A stretch of 64,000 bases of DNA from Caprimulgus europaeus (taxonomy: Eukaryota; Chordata; Aves; Caprimulgiformes; Caprimulgidae): the NCBI GenBank assembly GCA_907165065.1, contig OU015528.1, forward strand, positions 76,117,474-76,181,473, written 5' to 3'. Below are positions 49,589 to 61,954 of the stretch, in pieces. The notes under the pieces are model-generated. The model saw only the letters and a program-made list of their open reading frames with translations. It was not told the origin of the DNA and did not search any database. A program made the translations under genes and the position numbers. Each line of letters begins with the position of its first letter. The stretch's first letter is position 1.

Positions 49589-49594
49589 TGGCAA
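49589..49594. repeat. Target-site duplication, right copy (TGGCAA)
   Basis: It follows the CCCACA terminus directly and is identical to the left copy at 49240-49245. Confidence 0.85.
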
Positions 49595-52500
49595 CATGTG
49601 TGATGCCTTCTCAAGGCTATGTGCAAGAAGCCCAAAAACTATATTGCTTGCTCCTTAGTACCTGCTATGGGTGGCTTTTCTGTGAACTGTTTACAAATGC
49701 ACACAAGCCTTTATTTAATGGGCACTTCAAATCCTCAATTAATTAGACAGCCTTTGAAATGAGTAGATGAACTTGCTGTCCTCTCAGTTTTTAGGGTTTT
49801 TTGCTCCTCTCTTCCATCATCCTCTTTTTGTCCTCAGTGAGATTGGTCTGCTTTTAGATACTCTGTGTCTCAGTCAAAAGGTTCACTAATACAGATGCCC
49901 CCTTTTTCTTGTAAGACTGACATTACTGAAGAAATACTTGTTTGGTCTCACATGTACGTCTTCAGGGGTTATTTTTGAAAGATGGTGGTGGCAATGACTT
50001 GTCTCATCTCCACTGTGAGTTCCCTCAGCATAAGATAATTGGACATTCTCACCTGGTTATAACTGAGCAGGACTTGAGATTATGGGCCACCTTCTGCCCT
50101 TCCTTTGACTAGATGTCTCGTTGAGCACTAATATGAATTATCCTGATGGGTTGTTTTAGCAATCTCTGCAAAACCTGGAGAGTTGCCTCTCATCAACTGA
50201 AAGACTGATTTTGGTGATCTGAAGATCGTCTTCATTCAGACTTTGATGAGTCCGCAAACCATTTGAACAGGCAACACAACATCTTAGTAAACCAGTATCG
50301 AATCATTATGAATTCTCATTAACCACAAAGCATTAATTAGTTAATTAATGACCTCTATATGGCATATATACAAATATCTCTTTTCCAGACCTCTCTCCTA
50401 AAAACACTGCTTTCCAACAGAGCACCACTGACTTGTGGGGGTATCCAAATCTCTCCACACTGGGTATGAGCAGTGTAACAAGACCAGAAGGATAACTTGT
50501 CATAAACTCAGCTTTTTGTGACCCTGAGCCTTCTCCAATTAATGCACTGTTTGTTTCTATCCTACAAGAAGAGGCTCCTAAAGCAACTGTGTTTGAAGGC
50601 AAGGAAATGGAAGGGAACACCCTAGCCTCCATGGTTGCAGCTTAAATTCATATAACTTGCTGTAAAGAGAAAATGCTTTTCTGAACTGACCATGAAATTC
50701 ACCTCATCCAGTATCTCGTGTTATCGAGACTGGGACTTGACAGCTCCCTGGTGGCACAGGAACAACCTCAGAGGGAAATAAGGAGGTAATCTGCTTTTTC
50801 CCATACTTATTAGTTTGCAAGCAGGTCTCCATTAGTGAAACCTGAAGCATACGATCTGCTCACCCCTCCCAAATATTTCTAGAATTTATTATTATTATTA
50901 CCCTAGTTATTTTTGTTAGTTTAATACCATGTCTAAACATCCCAAGTAAGTTTTGGAGGGAGTGTGGATGGAAATATGAGGGATTTATTTATTTTTAATG
51001 AGGATAAGCTCAGGCATTAGAAACCAACTGTGCTTTCCCAGTTTTCGTGTCAGTCCCCAAGCATCCTCCTACCACCATCCTACAAACTCAGACTGACACA
51101 GAGTTGATAAATTGACAGAAAGTATCAAATGTCAGCTAGGGCTCTGATTCCCTCTGGAGGCTCTTGGGAACAAAGTATGAACAGATTGTTCGTGCCAGAA
51201 TACCTCATTATTTTAAGCAAATTGACTTTCTTATTGACTACATTGAAAGGTTGTACACTAGTTATAATTACTAGTTCTACTTAATTTTCTTTTATAAAAA
51301 GGTCTGTACTCTCTACTTGACAATATTATTTTGATTAACCTACTTTTTGCCCCAAGAGGCTGTTTAATATTTAAAAAAGAATGACTTGATCGTATAGATG
51401 TATAACACATGCACACGATTATTGTGTTATAATCACCCATATCTAATCTGAATGGTGAAGTACATTACACTACATTTTGCAGTGAACTATGAGATTTTGC
51501 AGAGACAGTGAGGTTAACAGCAATATGCACATTAAAAATAAAAAAGTCTTGCAACTGCAGGAGCACAAAGAGCATTTTGTGCAATCTACCGTAAAATACA
51601 ACAGTGTGATGTGAAGCAAGAAGATTAAAGGATTTGTTTCACCCCCCTTGATTTTAGTTTGTGACTATTTTATGATAACTATATTTGGCTGATGTTTTAT
51701 TGTTAATAATAATAGGATATATTAATTTTTTACATTCTCTCCTCTATTTGTCTCAAACTCAACTTTCACCCACCTCTAGTTTCAAGATGACAGAGTAATA
51801 CAAACTGACTACAGGTTGGCCTGCTCAGATATGGTCAAGGTAATTGCTGGAAACAGCTTCTTGGCTATCTGAGAGACGAGAGAGGGATTTAAAAGAGCCT
51901 GCTGATGCAGAAACATCTACCTGGAATGAGGGCCAGTGAAATGTCACTTGTAATCCCATTAGAGTGATCCTGGTTGGCTACCCCACACTGCCCTAAGGGA
52001 AGCACTTGGTCTCCACCACTCACTGAAACAGAGGGGGAAAAAATGGTGACAGGTTCAATAAAAATGATGCTGTCAAGGGTCTAAAGCCAAACATTGTACT
52101 CTCCTGAAGGAATATTTTCTTCTAGACTTTTCTTTCCTTATAGTCTTACAAAGTAGTGGGACTCCCTACTGGCATTACAGTCCAATTCTGATGTTATTTC
52201 AAATTCATCTTTCAAACCAAGAAATTCAGAAATAAACTTTGATATCTTCCACACATCAATTTTCTCTTGACACTTAACAAATCTCTGTGAAATGCTGCTA
52301 TACTATGATACATGACTTTGTAAAAGTGACCTCTTCTTTTCAGATATTGGCCCTTACTATGCTCATCCTGTTGACAGGAAAAAGACTCGACACAATTAGA
52401 GGAATAAGTCAAAAGTGAAGACCAAATTAGAATGCATTCTTATCATTAGAAAGGTAAAACTGCTTGCAGAACCTTTATTACTGGTAATGAGGCAAGAGGC

Positions 52501-53679
52501 ATGAAGAACCCCGCTTGGTTTTCAGATCACAGGCTGTGTTTGCAAGTGGGAGAAGAGAAAATAAGCATCTTTTCACTCATGAAGTGAGAAAATTGGATCT
52601 GGAATCCACTGGGAGAAGAGATATAGGAACCTGCAATGTCATTTTTACTGTCACTTTTCAGACTACAAGCACTTTTTGGGAGCTCCAGTCAGAGCTTGAA
52701 GGAATGATCTAATAAAACACATACACTCTGTGGGGCTATTGTCCTTGGGAATGAGTGACCGCAATTAAAATGACCCTAAGATGCTTCAAGATAAGATTTA
52801 TGAGATTTATGGTGAGAACATTTGAAAACAGTAGGCTGTTTTTCCTGCTACAGAATGATTAGGTCCCTCCAGAGAAATGAAACAAGACCCAAGTATGCCC
52901 TGTTTAAGTAAAGGATTAACTAAAGACACGAGGCTGTCATTGAGATGCCAGAGATCTGTAGCTATTGTAGTGGAGCAGATTTAAGAAACACATTATTTTT
53001 CTGGAACTGCCTTGCCACAAAATTGTAAAAGCAAAATTTAGGGAAATAGTTGCTTTCCAGTCAATTTTTATCAAAAATATCACAAAATGCTAAGTATTGT
53101 ACTTTTGCACACAATATGTATTTGGTTTAACTTATGGGGTCAGCTGATAGGAAATCTGTGGAGGTGATGCAAATATTCTGGTATTTAGTTATACACACCC
53201 CAAACATGAGGATTATATGAGCATGCAGGGTAAGATTCAAAGAATGTTGCACGCAACTAAATTGGGCTGTGGGTAAAATTTAGGTTCTGGGCTGTCGTAG
53301 TTCCTTGGCTGTCTACTTCTAATGGTGCCTAAACCCACTATTTGCAGAAAGTTATTTTGCTGAGGTGATTTCTTAATAGCTTCTGATTCTCCTTTTGAAC
53401 TGTGGCAGAAATAACATGTGCAGTTATTTGCTGTGGTCTGAACAGCTATTTGCTGCCTAAATTCCACGTAAACTAGTGGGACAATGCCTTAGGTCCTTCA
53501 GGTGCCAGGTTGGAGGGCGTATTTAACTTGCAGTGACATGATGCGAGTCCTCCCAAAAAGCATTACTATATATAGATCTATTTTTTTAACTTGTTGAATT
53601 TCTTTTAGAACATTTTTGCATCTTATAGGTCCCCGGGTCAATACAGTTGAAAGAATCTGGAGAGCAATTCAGTTCACCT
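49595..53679. other. AT-rich non-coding DNA
   Basis: No gene is supported. Frames at 50345-50632 (minus) and 52515-52712 (plus) have no domain. A short ATT repeat occurs near 50886-50900. Confidence 0.5.
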
Positions 53680-53985
53680 GAAAGTAGACAAAGATGCTTA
53701 AACATGGGCTTCTAGTGCCACCTGATGCACCCTTGAGGATCTGAGGTGCACTAGGAGACTGGCTCATATAACACAAAATATATGGTCCCCAGAGCTTTGT
53801 GGAGGAGTGCCTCGAGAACAGACTGAATGCCTAACTCCATCCCAGATAGCACCAGATGCCTATTTGTGGGCACTTAAATTGAATCCCAAACCTCCAATAA
53901 CTATAGTGGAAACTTATGCACCTAGCTTATGTGTAGATACTTACAGATCTCTAAATTTAGGTGTCTTGTTCTGTACTGAATCCTA
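53680..53985. repeat. Old interspersed repeat relic (unclassified)
   Basis: Words such as GATGCACCCTTGAGGATCTG, AATGCCTAACTCCATCCCAG, CCTATTTGTGGGCACTTAAA and TCTCTAAATTTAGGTGTC recall the degenerate 'ggcgcctaa / ttaggtgcctaa' repeat of archosaur genomes, also seen weakly at 16.28 kb. The family name and limits are uncertain. Confidence 0.4.
53711..53728 (-). promoter_or_regulatory. CTCF-like motif candidate, minus strand
   Basis: The minus strand reads GCATCAGGTGGCACTAGA. It fits the CCASYAGRKGGC core with two mismatches, near its 5' side. It lies inside the old repeat relic and points opposite to the motif at 14827. Confidence 0.2.
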
Positions 53986-56162
53986 TTTGCCTTCTCAGGG
54001 TTTTGAAGGATCTGAGCTCTGGAATCCCAAATGAAATGAGATGCTTGCTAGTATCTTTTAAACAGTTTTTTGGATAAAGAATTCTGACACATCTATTTGG
54101 CTGTGACAGTTCTGGTAGGAGCCTGGCATTTACCTGGTGGGAGTTGTAACCCCATGAGTAGGCACCAACATATAGTACATTGAAAGGTTTATGCTGAAAA
54201 TGCCCTAAATCCTACTTGTTACTCTGAGTTTAAGTATTATAGTGTATCTATGAAATAACACTTTACTAATGCTAAAATGTATTCTGCAATTGCAGTATTA
54301 TGTACTAAGAAATATATAAATATATAAAGTAAGTATATAAAAGCAAATATTCCTTATTGAATATACAAGAATTTATTGTCATCTAGGATGCTATACTACT
54401 TATTTCCTGTGTGTATCTCTATGTACATTTATATATGAATATACAGATGTATGACTGTAGGTATTTAAAAAGAGAGAGATAGGTGCATGTATAGTAGGTA
54501 TAAATATATGTAAGAATTGTTATGAGTTGTGAAAAGCTAAAGTAAAAGAAACATCTCTTCAAAAGCATAATGGAGCAGTAATAAATCAGCTTAGTGCAAT
54601 TCATTATGCTCACACTTTGGTCTTTCAGCAAGACAGCACTGCTCTTTGCACTTAAAATGTTAACAAGGGAACGATGCTTTTACTACAGCTGTGGTCCAAA
54701 AAACGTGTGTGCAGAGAAGTAGTTACATAACTTAGAGGCTCCGGGTGGGTCTGTGCTTTCAAGCTCTAATGGATCCATCTGTGCTTTCCCAACGTTGCGC
54801 CTACATTATACCCACACTCATTACTTTCAGAGAGGTGGAACCAACATGTTAAAAAACAGAGAGGAATTAAAATAAAGTTTGTGGAAAAACTTGTTGAAGA
54901 GATTAATTAACCTCCTTCCTCGTAATCTCTTTCATGAACCTCTAGCTGTACATAAATGCAAGTTACATTCAGAAAGATGGGTTTCTGCTGTGTGTTTGTG
55001 TCAGATGTTGTTGATGGTAGAAGCAGGCATGCTGCTAACCTTCAGGGTCTCAAATCCTCTCTGTGCTCTGCAAGCTGTATTACAGCAAGTGTACAGTTAC
55101 CCACACTGGCACGTCAAGGCAGCTCAGGCTTGATATGAAGACATGGCCTCAGTGGGAAAAAAATAAGGTCATTTCCGTCTTTGAGTGTTGAGAATGACAT
55201 CAGGAATAACAGCAGATCATATACCATGGTTCCTAAGATGTTGCTCTGCCTACAGGGTAGTGGACTATTTTAGTTACTTTCTTAAATGGTCACCAGACAG
55301 TAACAACTTCTGATTGATTCATAGCTGTTGAGGTCCAAGTATCAATTTATTGAGTAGCCGAGTTCCTCATGCATTCATAAATACAGTATCTTATAATAAA
55401 ATAACTGAAAAATGCCTTTTTTTTTTTTTTTTTCTTTTCAGACACGGCAAAACTGAGTATTCCAGGGTCTGGAAGTGCAGAAATTCCCTTCACATTCAAA
55501 GCATTTCACAGTCCACAAAAAACCTAATATACCATAATGGCATTTTATCATGGGTACTTTACCCATTGTACAATAAATGTCTTGAGGATTGCCTTTGTAC
55601 GTGTATTTTTGTCAAGTGCAGCATCATGATTTTGCTTTCTAGTTTCAGCTTGAGAGCTGGATTGGAATAGTTGAATAAGCTATAGTGCACCAACAGGAAA
55701 GTATATGGTGAAAAAATTGTCTCTTCAGGAGCTATGTAACTGGGAGATCTGTGAACTGGTCAAAGAAATTAGGTTGAGAAGCAGTGTGTTTCTGTCAGGA
55801 AAATAAGTTAGAGCATATTAGCTACACTTCTGGACTATTATAAACATTTTCTAACGTAGGTCTTACGCTCTCGTTCCTTTCAGCTCAGTGATTTAGGCAT
55901 ATGATGTTCACTTTGAAAAAGCAAAAGCAAAAATTCCTAGGTTCAAATTGCAGATGAGCTGCTTCCATCACAGCTGTCTTGAAAGCCTTTAAATACCACA
56001 TAGAAAAGTGCACTTTTAAAGCCAGATGTTACCCCTGAGTATTTGCAAGAGATGGTTATGAGACTCAAGGTCCTCAGAACAGAGCAGAAAGCTTCACCAG
56101 AACCATAGAGTATTTGGCCAGACCTATTCCTGTCCTGTACATCAAATTTCTGTAATCAAGAG
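53986..56162. other. AT-rich non-coding DNA
   Basis: No gene is supported. It includes an AT-rich block near 54300-54350 and a 17-base T run at 55417-55433 that is followed by CTTTTCAG. Confidence 0.5.
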
Positions 56163-56378
56163 TTAGTCATCTTCTTCAGCCCAGCCATTCCCAACCTCTG
56201 CTTCAATTCTCAAATTTGAGAAATATCTGGTATTGTTTCTGACCTTAAACCAATCCAAATAAGCTAAATGTTTCTTAGAAGTTGTTTCACTCTTCCTTCT
56301 TCTTTCTGTCTTTTTATGCAATTCATCTACTGGCTCAATCACAGATAAACTAGGACAAATCAATGAAAAAGATTTCAA
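56163..56378 (-). other. Unassigned coding-like frame with exon-like borders
   Basis: Seventy-one codons are open on the minus strand, with a charged central part (VDELHKKTERRRKSETTSKK, then HLAYLDWFK). A TTTGTCCTAG acceptor-like sequence ends at 56350, and a donor-like AAG/GTCAGA falls at 56244/56243. These would define a 106-base exon (56349-56244) open in this frame. No family is recognised. The polypyrimidine tract is short and the donor is weak, so chance remains quite possible. Confidence 0.25.
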
Positions 56379-58446
56379 TCTTAATTGCCTCTAATTCGCA
56401 ATGGAATAATTAATTGAACATACTGTATCCTGCAAAGCTTATGTCCTTTGTTCTGCAATTTTACTGTGCCATGTTTAATTGATTCTGGTAGTAGCTTATA
56501 ATGGACTGCAAGAGGTCTCTTCATAAAATAATAAAATAAAAAAAGCATAAAAAAGACTTACTGAGTTGCATGTGAAAAAAGGCACATTTCTAGCAGCTGG
56601 ATGGACTATAACTCGTAAATTTTACTTTGGCTCATAAAGCTAACATCTCTCACAATCTCTCCTGTACCACCCCCTCCTCCACAAAGCCAGCAGATGAGAT
56701 TTACTGAAGAGATGTAAGAAAGAGCTAAGGATACCTTTAAAATGATTCTGAACTAAACTGTGTTCCTAATAGCAACAGTATAAAAACAGACAATTGTCTG
56801 AAAGATGTCCCTGCCTCATCAAAGGTATATATCGTTGGTGCTTTAGCACATTCCTGCTCCTGTTACAGAAAAACCCAGGGAATTATTCATTCCTCTAAAC
56901 ACTGCATCAGTAGAAAAAGAAATGATCATCTGTTTGTTAGGGCACTGTGATTCACAAAATCAGATTCTTCCATTTCTTTTTTACAGATTTTAGACAGCCC
57001 ACTAAACCCTGCCTATAACTGAATCAGGTTAGCTGTCATTCAGCACTACTTTTTCTATTGCTATTTGGCCTGTACATTACCCTCTTAGGTTGCGGTTTCA
57101 CAAAAGCTTGAAGACTTTCTTCTTTTTTCCCCAGTTTCTGCCAAATTCTGTGCTGCAAGTTCCTCATCCTTGCCATGTGTCACATTTCTCTCCACACAAC
57201 TCTGGAATTGGTTTGTTTTTTTTTTTAATCTCAACTCATTTCAGAAATCTGAATTATGATGCAGCTCTCTACAAAAGCAGCACTAATAGAACAGAGGTAT
57301 GGAATTATTCTGGTGTGACATGGGCTGGAGGTGCCTGGGGCATGATGGGGTAAGAAAGTCTTATACAAGTTTTTCAGCTGCAGAAAATGTACCTTGGAAT
57401 GACACAAATGAATCAGACAGAAAAAAAAAGATGGTGAGCTATTAGAGCTGTTGAAAGGGAAATTCAATTGACTGTCATCTTTATACAAATCTGAGAATCA
57501 GCCTTGAAGTTACAGTGAAGAGGTCTGAGAGAGCAGATACTGCTCCTGAAGTGCATGGGGTTTTGGCTGCTTTTTAGCACAGCCTTGTCCCTATGTGTCA
57601 GATTACAGTGCTGTCCTATTTCACCATTGAACAGTACCACTGAGATGCGTTTTCATTTACTTTTTCTTTTGAACTGTGTAACATCCACTTTGTACAGAGA
57701 TGCAAATAAACATAAAAAGTACAGGGAAACAGTGAACCAGAATCTTTTCATCTAGGTTTGATTTAAGATCCTCTCCTTTCGTGCTCTGCTTTCTTTTTCT
57801 GCATGCCTTCTACCTTGTCATATTCAGATCATGCCTCATTTAGCTGAATTACTCAGGTCACCTTAGATTAATTGTGCAATCTGGCACTGATGCCACTGAT
57901 ACATCCCTATCTGAGTGCTGTGTCAAAGAAGTCATAATAGAAGCAGGATATAAGAAGTAATCTGCTAGCAAACAAGAACACAGACCAGGAAATCTGGTAT
58001 TTGCCATCACCTTGTTTTTTTATGATTAATTAGTGGAGGTACTGGAGTAATAATCCTGTGCATGTGTAATTTTGCTCTACATTTTCCATGCCCCATCCCT
58101 TCAATTCAACCTCCCACCCTCATTAATTTTCGGTGTGTGGTGCTGAAAACGTTCCCTTCCTAAAAGCAGTTTTGTCTTGTAAATCTATTTTCTTAATTAA
58201 GAATTTTGCAAACAGAATGGCAGTGGGACCATAAGATATATCCTAGTTAAAAAAATGTCTATTCTGAAAAGCTGGCTTACATTTTCAGTTAAAATCAACT
58301 AATATGGGACAAGATTCAGTTGAAAAGAGATCCCAAATATTTGCATAGAAACCTATGCTGTCATAGAAAGACTGAATGAGATAAATTGATGTTGTTTTAA
58401 ACATTACCTTCATTCGTAGGCATTGCAAATTAACCTGTCCCCAGAA
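56379..58446. other. AT-rich non-coding DNA
   Basis: No gene is supported. Frames at 57090-57353 and 57555-57755 (plus) lack domains. T-rich patches occur near 57216-57227. Confidence 0.5.
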
Positions 58447-58568
58447 ACCCTAATCCAGCAATACATTTAAGCATATACATACTTTAATCAGCTAAGGCAG
58501 TGAATGCGATTCTTGAAATGCTTAAATTTCAGCATATGCTTAAGTTTCATGCTCTGTTAGATTCCTGG
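58447..58568. repeat. Degenerate palindromic repeat (MITE-like, archosaur type)
   Basis: The left arm TAATCCAGCAATACATTTAA then GCATATA is mirrored by the right arm AGCATATGCTTAAGTTTCAT then GCTCTGTTAGATTCCTGG. It resembles the palindromic 'atccagcaaagcacttaagcacatgcttaa' repeat that I recall from turtle and crocodilian genomes. The arms have drifted and no coding capacity is present. Confidence 0.6.
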
Positions 58569-61134
58569 TGTATTATGTCAATGGTAAAAAGTGGCACAGC
58601 TTAGAAAATCACAATCACATTAAAGCTACATTCTTTTCTCTGCTTGCCTTTTCATTATATGTTCAATATGTAACATTAATATTTATAAGCATATGGAAGG
58701 CATATTTACAAGCACTTTCCTGTAAATAAGATGCTTGGAATTATTACAACATTTCTTGGTTTTATTTTTCTTCATCATTTTATGGTTTCTTTTTCTGCTT
58801 CCATGATTTTTTCCTGCACTTTTCCTCTTTTGGTTTACAATTCCTTTAATACACTGAAAATAAATAGTATTCTTTTTTTTTTTTTTCTCATTTTGAGCTG
58901 TTGTCTCTGTTTCTATTGACTCGTTTTGCCTTTAAAAAAAATAAAATTGTAGATTACTTTCTACACCTTTGTCTTTCATTCAGGCTTTCTTTTACTTTCT
59001 CTTTTTCATATCTTTCCCATTTTATTTCTAGCTCTGTTGCTTTGCCTGGTTTCTGCTATGCATCAACAGTGACAAAGAATGGACAAACAATGTCTGTGGC
59101 ATTTTCTTTGCCTAAGACCACCAGGAGAAAATCCAGTCCTTCAGTATTTCTGACATGGTGTGCTTAGAAAGCAGAATGCAAAGAGCAATGTACCCGAAGG
59201 ATACTTTTCAGTGTCAGACCTGTAAACATCTGCATGTCTAGAGGGGTAAGGATTTTAATTCCAAAACAGAATCTTCACTCACCCAAAAAGAACCACAGAC
59301 AATTACCTAGCAGTATATGTATTTCCTGGGGAATGCTTTGGAAACATTAAAAACCCACATCCATCGATTTTACTCTTTGCTGCTTGGTATTGAAACTATG
59401 AATGTTAAAAATCTTATCCTAGTAATGATCTGAAAAGAGCCTAAAAAAATTAAACATGGTGAAGTTTGTTGTCTCATTTAAAGCTCTAACAACTGAAGGT
59501 TATTTTAGTAGGCTCTGAGGGAACAGGAACCTTTGCAAGGTACCTTAATAGATGTTTTCAATGCTTATTCAGTTGTCCTCTTAAAACCAAGAAGAGGAAG
59601 AGGTTTTTTACTACGCTTTATGCTAGTAGTGATTGGAAATTTTTGGACTAAGTTAACAAAAAGAAATTAGATGTCTCAGTCTAGAAGCAGCCCTCTGGAG
59701 GTGGAGACACCTCCAATGCTGGTTTAGCTGTAAGGCATAATAGCATTTAAAGCCAGACACCGTGGAGATATGAGGTCCTTACTTCTGGGGTAGTCTTCCC
59801 AGGTGATTTGCCCTAAAACCAGGAAGCTTATGAAATCCCTGCTGCAGTTCTGTAAACCTGATATCCTTGTAGAAATACATGTAGCCAGACTGCCAAATTC
59901 AATGCCTCTTGAGAGCTTCTACTCTGCAGAAAATTCTGGCACAAAACATTTTCAGACCAATTCAGTCTTTTTCAAATGAATAAGGATTTTTTCCACAAAT
60001 TGGAAGCGTTGCTCTTTGTCTAAATTGTTCTTAACACCACTCATTTGGGATTATAAATAAAAAAAAGATAGCAGCAGCAAATTGTTCTTATGCTATTCTT
60101 AAGTATAAGATGATAATTATGTGTGTTCCCTGGGTAAAAATAAAAGCAAACTTAACATTCTAGTTCTGACCTTCCTTTTAATATGTCACATTACCTAGAC
60201 TGAATCGTGTAACCTCTCTGTCCCTTAGATTACCCTTCTGAAAAAATATTTCAGAATTTTTTTGAATCATTTTTCATTAGTACTTTATTATGATATTTAT
60301 TCTTTTAATGCTTAGTTTTTTCTACTTCATTTTTTTTTTTCTTGCAAGGAAAGAAGAATAAGAAGATGTCAATTTTTTAACTGACAAGTACAGCATGTCT
60401 TTCAGTGGAATCCTAATCTGAAATGCTGTTTCTCTAAAGGGATCACTAGCCCTTGTAAGCATTGCATCAAGCCTAATTAAAGCAAATATTGAATCAGGCA
60501 AGATTTAAATGGATGTATAGTATATTGCTTTTTGATTATTCAACAAGAAGTTCTACTAACCTTGTTTTCACTGACCTGTAAGAAAAAATGCATTCCCTTT
60601 AGGTTTACTATAGTGAAATCTCATAATTCCTCATTTCTATACACAAATACCTACTTCTTCCCTGACAAATCCTTGTAATTTATGTAGAAAAAGGTGCCTT
60701 TCAAAGTACAGATTGAAATATACAAGAAATAAAAAAAATACTCTTACTTGAAAAATGGCTTGGGTTCTAATTATGATTCTGCCTATGCCCAGGTCAGTTA
60801 CAAATGTTTTGACCATGAATTCAGTGTAAATTATGTCTCCAGTTGAAAATATGTCTGTCTTGTGATAATACCTGGGGTTTAGTTTGCCTGGCAGCTGTGG
60901 ATAATCAAAGCCTTGTTTTGGGTAGAATCAAAGACACAATCCATATTTTGTCACTGATGCTTTAGTGGAAATAAGCAAGTAGGACATGGAGGCAATACTA
61001 TCTTTTCATTTTAAAGGGTATGCTTTAGAGCTGCCTGACACATCATTTAACATCCATTCAGGAATGCAGTATTCTTTGCTTAACATTGAATATTCCATTC
61101 TGTCTGAATTCATCTGAATTCTTTTTTTTTTCAG
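58569..61134. other. AT-rich non-coding DNA
   Basis: No gene is supported. It contains a 14-base T run at 58873-58886 and T/C-rich DNA at 58970-59030. A plus frame at 58901-59167 is dominated by that pyrimidine tract. Confidence 0.5.
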
Positions 61135-61252
61135 CCAAAGACTAACCTGTACCCCATTGTACTGGGCAATTTCAGAGAGCGGATGTCTTTCCCAAATGGA
61201 CTCTCTCCTTCAGAGCCTTACGCATCACCAAACAAAATAATCAGTGTCAGAG
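61135..61252 (+). other. Candidate 118-bp exon of an unidentified gene
   Basis: A strong acceptor (nine-base-plus T tract then TCAG, ending at 61134) precedes 118 bases that are open in one frame only: PKTNLYPIVLGNFRERMSFP, then NGLSPSEPYASPNKIISVR. They are followed by a donor-like GAG/GTACAA at 61252/61253. The other two frames contain stops. The exon would be 39 codons plus one base. The Pro/Ser-rich hydrophilic peptide is not one I recognise. A 118-base open frame is only mild evidence, and the donor is average. Confidence 0.3.
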
Positions 61253-61639
61253 GTACAAGGCAATCGTTTTATCTAAAGCCACCCACTCCTCTTTTGTTTT
61301 CCTGAGAACATTGTGTGCTTTTTATTTTACATTCGCCTCTTCAGATCTGCAGATGTGAAACTTTAAATGCAGGGTATTAAAAAAAACAACATGAAAATTA
61401 CAGAGCTTTGCAGTCAAGCGCTATGTGTCTACAATTCTACAAGAGCAGAGATAATTTTACATGTTACTTACAGACATCCATGTGATAAAAAGAAAAATAA
61501 TAACCTTTTCCACGAAAAAAATGCAAAGATTGCTATCTACGTTTAATACCAAATACTAGAAAATGAAAAGTGCATTAGTTTCTATGAAATGGATAAGCCT
61601 TTAAAATGAAGCTCTAAAGGGGCATTTCTATGAATAAAG
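61253..61639. other. AT-rich non-coding DNA
   Basis: No gene or repeat is recognised here. Confidence 0.5.
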
Positions 61640-61954
61640 GAAACTGTAAACTGAATATCAGAAAATGCTTCCTTGCTGTTAGATCTAACACAAGTAGACG
61701 CAAGCAGTGACACAACATGAACTGTAAACTTAGGAGGAAAAAAACCTCAAATAAACCCTTTTTTGAACAGTGTGGATAGGGAAACATCAAGCAGACTGTC
61801 TGGGAAGTTGTGATGTCTCCATTTCTGGAAATCTATGAGAAGACCTTAAACAAGCATCTGTCAGGACTAACACATCTGCTGTTGATGCCTCTTAGGGCAG
61901 GGGGATGGATGAGATGGCCTCTGAGATCCCTCCCAACCATATGAGTCTATGACA
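61640..61954 (+). mobile_element. Old CR1 tail, plus strand
   Basis: The order AACTGAATATCAGAAAATGC, GTGATGTCTCCATTTCTGGA, CATCTGTCAGGACTAACAC, CTGTTGATGCCTCTTAGGGC, AGGGGGATGGATGAGATGG, CCTCTGAGATCCCTCCCAAC, GAGTCTATGACAC reproduces the final 300 bases of CR1 ('gagtctccatccctggagg...ctgttgat...cttagggcaggggatggactagatgacctc'). Divergence is high and the frame is lost. The left limit is approximate. Confidence 0.85.

Noticed and set aside
55417-55440. T17 followed by CTTTTCAG as a splice acceptor or the reverse poly(A) of a processed pseudogene
   Set aside because: The downstream frame has no known protein, no retrocopy body is recognisable on the minus strand, and no duplication flanks it.
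59032-59167. Terminal exon candidate (TTTCTAG acceptor, then an open frame to TAG)
   Set aside because: The acceptor lies in a long pyrimidine-rich tract that creates such sites easily, and the peptide is not recognisable.
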